Position numbers and translations under genes: made by a program. DNA of 64,000 bases from Delphinus delphis. Lineage: Eukaryota > Chordata > Mammalia > Artiodactyla > Delphinidae. This document shows positions 25,258 through 37,753 of the stretch, piece by piece (position 1 is the stretch's first letter; each line of letters opens with the position of its first letter). Below the pieces are notes generated by a model. The model saw only the letters and a program-made list of their open reading frames with translations. It was not told the origin of the DNA and made no database searches. Location: the NCBI RefSeq assembly GCF_949987515.2, contig NW_027192651.1:4712001-4776000 (forward strand). Reading direction: 5' to 3'.

Positions 25258-26835
25258 ACCCCAAAGTTTGGAACGGCTCTGTTTACAAGAACCTCGTTTA
25301 CAGTAGAAGTTCAACATCGCAGAAAGTGAAAAATGGATAAAGAATTTGTGGTATTTACTTACAAAGCAATATAACTCAGCAATGAAATCTATGTCATCAG
25401 GCCCGTAGCAGCATAATGAGTGGATTCAGGTACAATGATTCTAATTGAAATGTTCACACAGAAAAAGAAACATCATAAGATATCACTAATACACGGAATG
25501 TAAACTTGGCTACACAGGAACTAAATTCCAAAACAGAACAGGGTCTCAAATGTAGAAAACCAACTTATGCTTGCTTAAGGGGAAAGGCGAGTTGGGGTGC
25601 TGCATAAAACCAGAGATTGAAATGAGCACAGATAAAGTTCCTTAAGCCAAATATGGAATAGACAAGAGCTACTCCTTGCTCAAAGAAATGGACTCAACAC
25701 CCCATATTAAACGCCTAAGAATGTACCTGACTAGTAAGTATCTTAAACCTATGGATTGATATGTCTTCAAAAGAGAATCAATCGTATGTACAGTGGCACA
25801 AACGCAGCAGTGATAGGATTGGAGAGATTCGGTGAGCAAATGAAGACCCTTTGAAGTCATATTGCATGGTACCCATTCCACGGGTCTCCACTCTCCAGGT
25901 TTAAGGTATTCTTCCTTCAGCTAAAACATGCATGTGGAACCCAGAGTATGATCAACCGTGTGAACTGGAGACGTGTTCAAATATGTCTCAGTTTTCCTCC
26001 CCTGGTACTCGGGTGCAACATTCCAGACGCTTTACTAACACTCTCCCCACTTGGAGAGTCAATCGCTTTAACTTCCTGTTTGGCCCAGTTTGCAATTTCT
26101 GCGGAAGATGAACAGGAATAGGGAGAACCAATGAGAGACTACCTGGAGGTATCTGGACGGGCAAATTTAACTCTCATTTCCCACCAGGAAGAGGAAATAA
26201 CCAAAGGCTCAGCGTGCCATGCCGGATCCAGATTAGGGCCTGAAGCCATCCTGTGGTGTTGCGGCCAGCTCACAAGAAAGCGAGTTGAAGAAAGGAGCTC
26301 AGGGGCACTGTAATGCACAAACCTGCAGAGTTATAAATGACAGCTATCGTCCAAAAATATACTGAAGTAAGGCTGCCAAGAGGATTTGAAAGCGGGGCAG
26401 AATTGCAGGAAACCAATTTCAGGAGGTAGACTGGAATTGCATTGAAAGCATAGGAAAAGAGGCAGAACGTCCACAATGATGCACTTGGCCAAAAAGGGCG
26501 TATGCGTTTTTTCCTGAATATATTCAGGAAAAAACGCATACGCCCTTTTTGGCCAACCAAGCAAGCTTGCAAAGGAAGTCTGCACTACAACGAAGTCTCA
26601 CTTCCCCCCGGTCAAAAGGGCCATCTGAAAAAAGTGTAAAATCCAGAAAGGCAGGACAGGCCATGGAGAACTGGGAGCCTTGTTATGCTGATGGGCGGGA
26701 TGTAAATTGCCAACAGACACTCGGGAGAAGTGTATGGTGTTTCCTGAAACATCTAAAAAACAAAGCAACAGAGCCTAGGGCACTTCCACTTATGGTCCTA
26801 TAGCTTAGGGAAATTAAAATCAAAAAGACACAGCC
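25258..26835 (+). repeat. Satellite unit 17 (1,578 bp), block C
   Basis: Counterpart of units 6 and 10 with a perfect palindrome at 26485-26556 and the same private markers (TTCACACAG lead-in, ATTGATATGTC). Confidence 0.95.
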
Positions 26836-28411
26836 ACCCCAAAGTTTGGGACGCCTCTGTTTACAAGAACCTCATTTACAGTACAAGTTCAACATCGCAG
26901 AAAGTGAAAAATGATAAAGTAGTTGTGGTATTTACTTACAAAGCAATATCACTCAGCAATTAAATCTATGTCATCAGGCACTTAGCAGCACAGTGAGTGG
27001 ATTCAGGTATGATGATTCTAACTGAAATAAGTCACACAGAAAAAGAAATATCATAAGATATCAGTAATACACGGAATGTAAACTTGGCTACACAGGAACT
27101 GAATGACAGAACAGAACAGTGTCTCAAATTAAAAAACCAACTTATGCTTGCTTAAGGGGAAAGGTGAGTTGGGGTGCTGCATAAAACCAGAGATTGAAAT
27201 GAGCACAGATAAAGTTCCTTAAGCCAAATATGGAATAGACAAGAGCTACTCCTTGCTCAACGAAATGGACTCAACACCCCATATTAAACGCCTAAGAATG
27301 TACCTGACTAGTAATTATCTTAAAACCTATGGATTGCTATGTCTCCAAAAGAGAATCAAGCGTGTGTACAGGGGCATAAACACAGCAGTGATAGGATTGG
27401 AGAGGTTCGGTGAGCAAATGAAGACCCTTTGAAGTCATATTGCATGGTACCCATTACACGGGTCTCAACTCTCCAGGTTTAAGGTATTCTTCCTTCAGCT
27501 AAAACATGCATGTGGAACCCAGAGTATGATCAACCGTGTGAACGGGAGACGTGTTCAAATATGTCTCAGTTTTCCTCCCCTGTTACTCGGGTGCAACATT
27601 CCAGACGCTTTACTAACACTCTCCCCACTTGGAGAGTCAGCGCCTTTAACCTCCTGTTTGGCCCAGTTTGCAATTTCTGCGGAAGATGAACAGGAATAGG
27701 GAGAACCAATGAGAGACTAGCTGGAGGTGTCTGGACGGGCAAATTTAACTCTCATTTCCCACCAGGAAGAGGAAATAACCAAAGGCTCAGCGTGCCGTGC
27801 CGGAACCAGATTAGGGCCTGAAGCCATCCTGCGGTGTTGTGGCCAGCTCAAAAGAAGGCGAGTTGAAGAAAGGAGCTCAGGGGCACTGTAATTCACAAAA
27901 CTGCAGAGTTATAAATGACAGCTATCGTCCAAAAATATACTGAAGTAAGGCTGCCAAGAGGACTTGAAAGCGGGGCAGAATTGCAGGAAACCGATTTCAG
28001 GAGGTAGACTGGAATTGCATTGAAAGCATAGGAAAAGAGGCAGAACGTCCACAATGATGCACTTGGCCAAAAAGGATGTATGCGTTTTTTCCTGAATATA
28101 TTCAGGAAAAAACGCATACGTCCTTTTTGGCCTACCAAGCAAACTTGCAAAGGAAATCTGCACTACAATGAAGTCTCACTTCCCCCCGGTCAAAAGGGCC
28201 ATCTGAAAAAAGTGTAAAATCCAGAAAGGCAGGACAGGCCATGGAGAACTGGGAGCCTTGTTATGCTGATGGGTGGGATGAAAATTGCCAACAGACACTC
28301 GGGAGAAGTGTATGGTGTTTCCTAAAACATCTAAGAAACAAAGCAACAGAGCCTAGGGCACTTCCACTTATGGTCCTGTAGCTTAAGGAAATTAAAATCA
28401 AAAAGACACAG
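26836..28411 (+). repeat. Satellite unit 18 (1,576 bp), block C
   Basis: Counterpart of units 7 and 11 with the same two-arm palindrome change (28063-28134) and the same short end. Private substitutions seen: T at 26961 and A at 27900. Confidence 0.95.
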
Positions 28412-29990
28412 ACCCCAAAGTTTGGGACACCTCTGTTTACAAGAACCTCGTTTACTGTACAAGTTCAATATCACAGAAAGTGAAAAATGGATAAAGAACT
28501 TGTGGTACTTACGGACAATGCAGTATCACTCAGCAATGAAATCTATGTCATCAGGCCCGTAGCAGCATAATAAGTGATTTCAGGTACGATGATTCTAACT
28601 GAAATAAGTCACACAGAAAAAGAAACATCATAAGATATCACTAATACACGAAATGTAAACTTGGCTAAACAGGAACTGAATTCCAAAACAGAACAGGGTC
28701 TCAAATTTAGAAAACCAACTTATGCTTGCTTAAGGGGAAAGGTGAGTTGGGGTGCTGCATAAAACCAGAGATTTAAATGAGCACAGATAAAGTTCCTTAA
28801 GCCAAATATGGAATAGACAAGAGCTACTCCTTGCTCAACGAAATGGACTCAACACCCCATATAAACGCCTAAGGATGTACCTGACTAGTAAGTATCTTAA
28901 AACCTATGGATTTCTATGTCTCCAAAAGAGAATCAAGCGTGTGTACAGGGGCATAAAGGCAGCAGTGATAGGATTGGAGAGGTTCGGTGAGCAAATGAAG
29001 ACCCTTTGAAGTCATATTGCATGGTACCCATTCCACGGGTCTCAACTCTCCAGGTTTAAGGTATTCTTCCTTCAGCTAAAACATGCATGTGGAACCCAGA
29101 GTATGATCAACCGTGTGAACGGGAGACGTGTTCAAATATGTCTCAGTTTTCGTCCCCTGGTACTCGGGTGCAACATTCCAGATGCTTTACTAACACTCTC
29201 CCCACATGGAGAGTCAGCGCCTTTAACCTCCTGTTTGGCCCAGTTTGCAATTTCTGCGGAAGATGAACAGGAATAGCGAGAACCAATGAGAGACTAGCTG
29301 GAGGTGTCTGGACGGGCAAATTTAACTCTCATTTCCCACCAGGAAGAGGAATTAACCAAAGGCTCAGCGTGCCGTGCCGGAACCAGATTAGGGCCTGAAG
29401 CCATCCTGCGGTGTTGCGGCCAGCTCAAAAGAAAGCGAGTTGAAGAAAGGAGCTCAGGGGCACAGTAATTCACAATCCTGTAGAGTTATAAATGACAGCT
29501 ATCTTCCAAAAATATACTGAGGTAAGGCTGCCAAGAGAACTTGAAAGTGGGGCAGAATTGCAGGAAACCGATTTCAGGAGGTAGACTGGAATTGCATTGA
29601 AAGCATAGGAAAAGAGGCAGAACGTCCACAATGATGCACTTGGCCAAAAAGGGCGTATGCGTTTTTTCCTGAATATATTCAGGAAAAAACGCATACGCCC
29701 TTTTTGGCCAACCAAGCAAGCTTGCAAAGGAAATCTGCACTACAATGAAGTCTCACTTCCCCCCGGTCAAAAGGGCCATCTGAAAAAAGTGTAAAATCCA
29801 GAAAGGCAGGACAGGCCATGGAGAACTGGGAGCCTTGTTATGCTGATGGGCCGGATGTAAATTGCCAACAGACACTCCGGAGAAGTATATGGTGTTTCCT
29901 GAAACATCTAAAAAACAAAGCAACAGAGCCTAGGGCACTTCCACTTATGGTCCTATAGCTTAGGGAAATTAAAATCAAAAAGACACAGCC
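28412..29990 (+). repeat. Satellite unit 19 (1,579 bp), end of block C
   Basis: Counterpart of unit 12 along its full length, with a perfect palindrome at 29640-29711. Differs from units 8 and 12 at 29240 (C for T in TTTGGCTCAG), which restores the array consensus. Confidence 0.95.
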
Positions 29991-31569
29991 ACCCCAAAGT
30001 TTGGGACGTCTCTGTTTACAAGAACCTCGTTTACAGTTAACTTCAACATCGCAGAAAGTGAAAAATGGATAAAGAAGTTGTGGTATTTACTTACAAAGTA
30101 ATATCACTCAGCAATGAAATCTATGTCATCAGGCCCGTAGCAGCACAATGAGTGGATTCAGGTATGATGATTGAAACTGAAATAAGTCACACAGAAAAAG
30201 AAACATCATAAGATATCACTAATACACGGAATGTAAACTTGGCTACACAGGAACTGAATTACAGAACAGAACAGGGTCTCAAATTTAGAAAACCAACTTA
30301 TGCTTGCTTAAGGGGAAAGGTGAGTTGGGGTGCTGCATAAAACCAGAGATTGAAATGAGCACAGATAAAGTTCCTTAAGCCAAATATGGAATAGACAAGA
30401 GCTACTCCTTGCTCAACGAAATGGACTCAACACCGCATATTAAACGCCTAAGAATGTACCAGACTAGTAAGTATCTTAAAACCTATGGATTGCTATGTCT
30501 CCGAAAGAGAATCAAGCATGTGTACAGGGGCATAAACGCAGCAGTGATAGGATTGGAGAGGTTCGGTGAGCAAATGAAGACCCTTTGAAGTCATATTGCA
30601 TGGTACCCATTCCACGGGTTTCAACTACCCAGGTTTAACGTATTCTTCCTTCAGCTAAAACATGCATGTGGAACCTAGAGTATGATCAACCATGTGATCG
30701 GGAGACGTGTTCAAATATGTCTCAGTTTTCGTACCCTGGTACTCGGGTGCAACATTCCAGACGGTTTACTAACACTCTCCCGACTTGGAGAGTCAGTCCC
30801 TTTAACCTCCTGTTTGGCCCAGTTTGCAATTTCTGCGGAAGATGAACAGGAATAGCGAGAACCAATGAGAGACTAGCTGGAGGTGTCTGGACGGGCAAAT
30901 TTAACTCTCATTTCCCACCAGGAAGAGGAAATAACCACAGGCTCAGCGTGCCGTGCCGGAACCAGATTAGGGCCTGAAGCCATGCTGCGGTGTTGCGGCC
31001 AGCTCAAAAGAAAGCGAGTTGAAGAAAGGAGCTCAGGGGCACTGTAATTCACAAACCTGCAGAGTTATAAATGACAGCTATCGTCCAAAAATATACTGAA
31101 GTAAGGCTGCCAAGAGGACTTGAAAGCGGGGCAGAATTGCAGGAAACCGATTTCAGGAGGTAGACTGGAATTGCATTGAAAGCATAGGAAAAGAGGCAGA
31201 ACGTCCACAATGATGCACTTGGCCAAAAAGGGCGTATGCGTTTTTTCCTGAATATATTCAGGAAAAAACGCATACGCCCTTTTTGGCCAACCAAGCAAGC
31301 TTGCAAAGGAAATCTGCACTACAATGAAGTCTCACTTCCCCCCGGTCAAAAGGGCCATCTGAAAAAAGTGTAAAATCCAGAAAGGCAGGACAGGCCATGG
31401 AGAACTGGGAGCCTTGTTATGCTGATGGGCGGGATGTAAATTGCCAACGGACACTCAGGAGAAGTGTATGGTGTTTCCTGAAACATCTAAAAAACAAAGC
31501 AACAGAGCCTAGGGCACTTCCACTTATGGTCCTATAGCTTAGGGAAATTAAAATCAAAAAGACACAGCC
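29991..31569 (+). repeat. Satellite unit 20 (1,579 bp)
   Basis: Counterpart of unit 13 at +11,051, with the same AACGTATTCTTCC, CCACAGGCTC and CCATGCTGCGG variants. Perfect palindrome 31219-31290. Substitutions against unit 13 include G at 30764. Confidence 0.95.
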
Positions 31570-33148
31570 ACCCCAAAGTTTGGGACGACTCTGTTTACAA
31601 GAACCTCGTTTACCGTACAAGTTCAATATCACAGAAAGTGAAAAATGGATAAAGAACTTGTGGTACTTACGTACAATGCAGTATCACTCAGCAATGAAAT
31701 CTATGTCATCAGGCCCGTAGCAGCATAATGAGTGGATTCAGGTACGATGATTCTAACTGAAATAAGTCACACAGAAAAAGAAACATCATAAGATATCACT
31801 AATACATGGAATGTAAACTTGGCTACACAGGAACTGAATTCCAAAACAGAACAGGGTCTCAAATTTAGAAAACCAACTTATGCTTGCTTAAGGGGAAAGG
31901 TGAGTTGGGGTGCTGCATAAAACCAGAGATTGAAATGAGCACAGATAAAGTTCCTTAAGCCAAATACGGAATAGACAAGAGCACTCCTTGCTCAACGAAA
32001 TGGACTCAACACCGCATATTAAACACCTAAGAATGTACCTGACTAGTAAGTATCTTAAAACCTATGGATTGCTATGTCTCTGAAAGAGAATCAAGCATGT
32101 GTACAGGGGCATAAACACAGCAGTGATAGGATTGGAGAGGTTCGGTGAGCAAATGAAGACCCTTTGAAGTCATATTCCATGGTACCCATTCCACGGGTTT
32201 CAACTACCCAGGTTTAAGGTATTCTTCCTTCAGCTAAAACATGCATGTGGAACCTAGAGTATGATCAACCATGTGATCGGGAGACGTGTTCAAATATGTC
32301 TCAGTTTTCGTACCCTGGTACTCGGGTGCAACATTCCAGACGCTTTACTAACACTCTCCCGACTTGGAGAGTCAGTCCCTTTAACCTCCTGTTTGGCACA
32401 GTTTGCAATTTCTGCGGAAGATGAACAGGAATAGCGAGAACCAATGAGAGACTAGCTGGAGGTGTCTGGATGGGCAAATTTAACTCTCATTTCCCACCAG
32501 GAGGAGGAATTAACCAAAGGCTCAGCGGGCCATGCCGGAACCAGATTAGGGCCTGAAGCCATGCTGCGGTGTTGCGGCCAGCTCACAAGAAAGCGAGTTG
32601 AAGAAAGGAGCTCAGGGGCACTGTAATTCACAAACCTGCAGAGTTATAAATGACAGCTATCGTCCAAAAATATACTGAAGTAAGGCTGCCAAGAGGACTT
32701 GAAAGCGGGGTAGAATTGCAGGAAACCGATTTCAGGAGGTAGACTGGAATTGAATTGAAAGCATAGGAAAAGAGGCAGAGCGTCCACCATGATGCACTTG
32801 GCCAAAAAGGGCGTATGCGTTTTTTCCTGAATATATTCAGGAAAAAACGCATACGCCCTTTTTGGCCAACCAAGCAAGCTTGCAAAGGAAATCTGCACTA
32901 CAATGAAGTCTCACTTCCCCCCGGTCAAAAGGGCCATCTGAAAAAAGTGTAAAATCCAGAAAGGCAGGACAGGCCATGGAGAACTGGGAGCCTTGTTATG
33001 CTGATGAGCGGGACGTAAATTGCCAACAGACACTCGGGAGAAGTGTATGGTGTTTCCTGAAACATCTAAAAAACAAAGCAACAGAGCCTAGGGCACTTCC
33101 ACTTATGGTCCTATAGCTTAGGGAAATTAAAATCAAAAAGACACAGCC
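31570..33148 (+). repeat. Satellite unit 21 (1,579 bp), mosaic unit
   Basis: Matches unit 14 up to 31959, then switches to the type of units 15 and 23 (CCAAATACGG, GAGCACTCC, TTCCATGG, GCGGGCC). The unit tail again differs from unit 15: CACAAGAAAGCGAG, and a perfect palindrome at 32798-32869. At least two past exchanges are needed to explain it. Confidence 0.93.
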
Positions 33149-34729
33149 ACCCCAAAGTTTGGGACGCCTCTGTTTACAAGAACCTCATTTACCGTACAAG
33201 TTCAGTATCACAGAAAGTAAAAAATGGATAAAGAACTTGTGGTACTTACGTACAATGCAGTATCAGTCAGCAATGAAATCTATGTCATCAGGCCCTTAGC
33301 AGCACAATGAGTGGATTCAGGTATGATGATTCTAACTGAAATAAGTCACACAGAAAAAGACACATCATAAGATATCACTAATACACGGAATGTAAACTTG
33401 GCTACACAGGTACTGAATTACAGAACAGAAGAGGGTCTCAAATTTAGAAAACCAACTTATGCTTGCTTAAGGAGAAAGGTGAGTTGGGGTGCTGCATAAA
33501 ACCAGAGATTGAAATGAGCACAGATAAAGTTCCTTAAGAAAAAATATGGAATAGACAAGAGCTACTCCTTGCTCACTGAAATGGACTCAACACCCCATAT
33601 TAAACGCCTAAGAATGTACCTGACTAGTAAGTATCTTAAAACCTATGGATTGCTATGTCTCCAAAAGAGAATCAAGCGTGTGTACAGGGGCATAAATGCA
33701 GCAGTGATAGGTTTGGGGAGGTTCGGTGAGCAAATGAGGACCCTTTGAAGTCATATTGCACGGTATCCATTCCACGGGTCTCAACTCTCCAGGTTTAAGG
33801 TATTCTTCCTTCAGCTAAAACATGCACGTGGAACCCAGACTATGATCAACCGTGTGAACGGGAGACGTGTTCAAATATGTCTCAGTTTTCGTACCCTGGT
33901 ACTCGGGTGCAACATTCCAGACGCTTTACTAACACTCTCCCCACTTGGAGAGTCAGCACCTTTAACCTCTTCTTTGGCCCAGTTTGCAATTTCTGCGGAA
34001 GATGAACAGGAATAGGGAGAACCAATGAGAGACTAGCTAGAGGTGTCTGGACGGGCAAATTTAACTCTCATTTCCCACCAGGAAGAGGAAATAACCAAAG
34101 GCACAGCGTGCCGTGCCGGAACCAGATTAGGGCCTGAAGCCATCCTGCGGTGTTGCGGCCAGGTCACAAGAAAGCGAGTTGAAGAAAGGAGCTCAGGGGC
34201 ACTGTAATTCACAAACCTGCAGAGTTATAAATGACAGCTATCGTCCAAAAATATACTGAAGTAAGGCTGCCAAGAGGACTTGAAAGCGGGGCAGAATTGC
34301 AGGAAACCGATTTCAGGAGGTAGACTGGAATTGCATTGAAAGCATAGGAAAAGAGGCAGAACGTCCACAATGATGCACTTGGCCAAAAAGGGCATATGCG
34401 TTATTTCCTGAATATATTCAGGAAAAAACGCATACGCACTTTTTGTCGAACCAAGCAAGCTTGCAAAGGAAATCTGCACTACAATGAAGTCTCACTTCCC
34501 CCCGATCAAAAGGGCCATCTGAATAAAGTGTAAAATCCAGAAAGGCAGGACAGGCCATGGAGAACTGGGAGCCTTGTTATGCTGATGGGCGGGATGTAAA
34601 TTGCCAACAGACACTCGGGAGAAGTGTATGGTGTTTCCTGAAACATCTAAAAAACAAAGCAACAGAGCCTAGGGCACTTCCACTTATGGTCCTATAGCTT
34701 AGGGAAATTAAAATCAAAAAGACACAGCC
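33149..34729 (+). repeat. Satellite unit 22 (1,581 bp), unit-14 type
   Basis: Shares the two-base gain CCTTAAGAAAAAAT with unit 14, and TATCCATTCC, GCACGTGGAACC and GGTCACAAG. The palindrome at 34379-34450 is the most degraded: two left-arm changes (GGCATATG, GTTATTTCC) and an altered right end (GCACTTTTTGTCGAA). Confidence 0.95.
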
Positions 34730-36308
34730 ACCCCAAAGTTTGGAACAGATCTGTTTACAAGAACCTCGTTTACCGTACAAGTTCAACATCGCAGAAAGTG
34801 AAAAATGGATAAAGAAGTTGTGGTATTTACTTACAAAGCAATATCACTCAGCAATGAAATCTCTGTCATCAGGCCCTTAGCAGCACAATGAGTGGATTCA
34901 GGTATGATGATTCTAACTGAAATAAGTCACATAGAAAAATAAACATCATAAAATATCAGTAATACACGGAATGTAAACTTGGCTACACAGGAACTGAATT
35001 ACAGAACAGAACAGGGTCTCAAATTTAGAAAACCAACTTATGTTTGCTTAAGGGGAAAGGTGAGTTGGGGTGCTGCATAAAACCAGAGATTTAAATGAGC
35101 ACAGATAAAGTTCCTTAAGCCAAATACGGAATAGACAAGAGCACACCTTGCTCAACGAAATGGACTCAACACCGCATATTAAACGCCTAAGAATGTACCT
35201 GACTAGTAAGTATCTTAAAACCTATGGATTGCTATGTCTCTGAAAGAGAATCAAGCATGTGTACAGGGGCATAAACACAGCAGTGATAGGATTGGAGAGG
35301 TTCGGTGAGCAAATGAAGACCCTTTGAAGTCATATTGCATGGTACCCATTCCACGGGTTTCAACTACCCAGGTTTAACGTATTCTTCCTTCAGCTAAAAC
35401 ATGCATGTGGAACCTAGAGTATGATCAACCATGTGATCGGGAGACGTGTTCAAATATGTCTCAGTTTTCGTACCCTGGTACTCGGGTGCAACATTCCAGA
35501 CGCTTTACTAACACTCTCCCGACTTGGAGAGTCAGTCCCTTTAACCTCCTGTTTGGCACAGTTTGCAATTTCTGCGGAAGATGAACAGGAATAGCGAGAA
35601 CCAATGAGAGACTAGCTGGAGGTGTCTGGATGGGCAAATTTAACTCTCATTTCCCACCAGGAGGAGGAATTAACCAAAGGCTCAGCGGGCCGTGCCGGAA
35701 CCAGATTAGGGCCTGAAGCCATCCTGCGGTGTTGCGGCCAGCTCACAAGAAAGCGAGTTGAAGAAAGGAGCTCAGGGGCACTGTAATTCACAAACCTGCA
35801 GAGTTATAAATGACAGCTATCGTCCAAAAATATACTGAAGTAAGGCTGCCAAGAGGACTTGAAAGCGGGGCAGAATTGCAGGAAACCGATTTCAGGAGGT
35901 AGACTGGAATTGCATTGAAAGCATAGGAAAAGAGTCAGAGCGTCCACAATCATGCACTTGGCCAAAAAGGGCGTATGCGTTTTTTCCTGAATATATTCAG
36001 GAAAAAACGCATACGCCCTTTTTGGCCAACCAAGCAAGCTTGCAAAGGAAATCTGCACTACAATGAAGTCTCACTTCCCCCCGGTCAAAAGGGCCATCTG
36101 AAAAAAGTGTAAAATCCAGAAAGGCAGGACAGGCCATGGAGAACTGGGAGCCTTGTTATGCTGATGGGCGGGATGTAAATTGCCAACAGACACTCTGGAG
36201 AAGTGTATGGTGTTTCCTGAAACATCTAAAAAACAAAGCAACAGAGCCTAGGGCACTTCCACTTATGGTCCTATAGCTTAGGGAAATTAAAATCAAAAAG
36301 ATACAGCC
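34730..36308 (+). repeat. Satellite unit 23 (1,579 bp), unit-15 type
   Basis: The left two thirds follow unit 15 (CACATAGAAAAATAAAC, AATACGGAATAG, GCGGGCCG). Its palindrome at 35958-36029 is perfect, unlike unit 15, because the two differ downstream of about +990. Confidence 0.95.
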
Positions 36309-37753
36309 ACCCCAAAGTTTGGGACGCCTCTTTTTACAAGAACCTCATTTACCGTACAAGTTCAATATCACAGAAAGTGAAAAATGGATAAAGAACTTGT
36401 CGTACTTACATACAATGCAGTATCACTCAGCAATGAAATCTATGTCATCAGGCCCGTAGCAGCATAATTTAGAAAACCAACTTATGCTTGCTTAAGGGTA
36501 AAGGTGAGTTGGGGTGCTGCATAAAACCAGAGATTTAAATGAACACAGATAAAGTTCCTTAAGCCAAATATGGAATAGACAATAGCTACTCCTTGCTCAA
36601 CGAAATGGACTCAAAACCGCATATTAAACGCCTAAGAATGTACCTGACTAGTAAGTATCTTAAAACCTATGGATTGCTATGTCTCCAAAAGAGAATCAAG
36701 CATGTGTACAGGGGCATAAACGCAGCAGTGATAGGATTGGAGAGGTTCGGTGAGCAAATGAAGACCCTTTGAAGTCATATTGCATGGTACCCATTCCACG
36801 GGTCTCAACACTCCAGGTTTAAGGTATTCTTCCTTCAGCTAAATCATGCATGGGGAACCCAGAGTATGATCAACCATGTGATCGGGAGACGTGTTCAAAT
36901 ATGTCTCAGTTTTCGTATCCTGGTACTCGGGTGCAACATTCCAGACGCTTTACTAACACTCTCCCGACTTGGAGAGTCAGTCCCTTTAACCTCCTGTTTG
37001 GCCCAGTTTGCAATTTCTGCGGAAGATGAACAGGAATAGCGAGAACCAATGAGAGACTACCTGGAGGTGTCTGGACGGGCAAATTTAACTCTCATTTCCC
37101 AACAGGAAGAGGAAATAACCAAAGGCTCAGCGTGCCGTGCCGGAACCAGATTAGGGCCTGAAGCCATCCTGCGGTGTTGCGGCCAGCTCACAAGAAAGCG
37201 AGTTGAAGAAAGGAGCTCAGGGGCACTGTAATTCACAAACCTGCAGAGTTATAAATGACAGCTATCGTCCAAAAATATACTGAAGTAAGGCTGCCAAGAG
37301 GACTTGCACGTGGGGCAGAATTGCAGGAAAGCGATTTCAGGAGGTAGACTGGAATTGCATTGAAAGCATAGGAAAAGAGGCAGAACATCCACAATGATGC
37401 ACTTGGCCAAAAAGGGCGTATGCGTTTTTTCCTGAATATATTCAGGAAAAAACGCATACGTACTTTTTCGCCAACCAAGCAAGCTTGCAAAGGAAATCTG
37501 CACTACAATGAAGTCTCACTTCCCCCCGGTCAAAAGGGCCATCTAAAAAAAGTGTAAAATCCAGAAAGGCAGGACAGGCCATGGAGAACTGGACGCCTTG
37601 TTATGCTGATGGGCGGGATGTAAATTGCCAACAGACACTCGGGAGAAGTGTATGGTGTTTCCTGAAACATCTAAAAAACAAAGCAACAGAGCCTAGGGCA
37701 CTTCCACTTATGGTCCTATAGCTTAGGGAAATTAAAATCAAAAAGGCACAGCC
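36309..37753 (+). repeat. Satellite unit 24 (1,445 bp), internally deleted
   Basis: The only clearly short unit. GCATAAT joins directly to TTAGAAAACC at 36466-36468; about 135 bp present in all other units (from GAGTGGATTCAGG to GGTCTCAAAT) are missing. The shared triplet AAT at both edges could be microhomology. Palindrome 37403-37474 has three right-arm changes (ACGTACTTTTTCGCC). Confidence 0.96.

Larger units (their letters stand above)
23364..29675 (+). repeat. Higher-order block C (third copy)
   Basis: Same four-unit content as A and B, placed 11,051 bp (seven units) downstream of B. It is separated from B by the tail of unit 12, units 13 and 14, and most of unit 15. Private changes include T at 26961, A at 27900 and C at 29240. 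Confidence 0.9.
23364..31959 (+). repeat. 8.6-kb segment, second copy
   Basis: Block C plus units 19 (tail), 20 and the start of 21. No indel was seen relative to the first copy, because every landmark keeps the offset of 11,051 bp. Confidence 0.88.
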
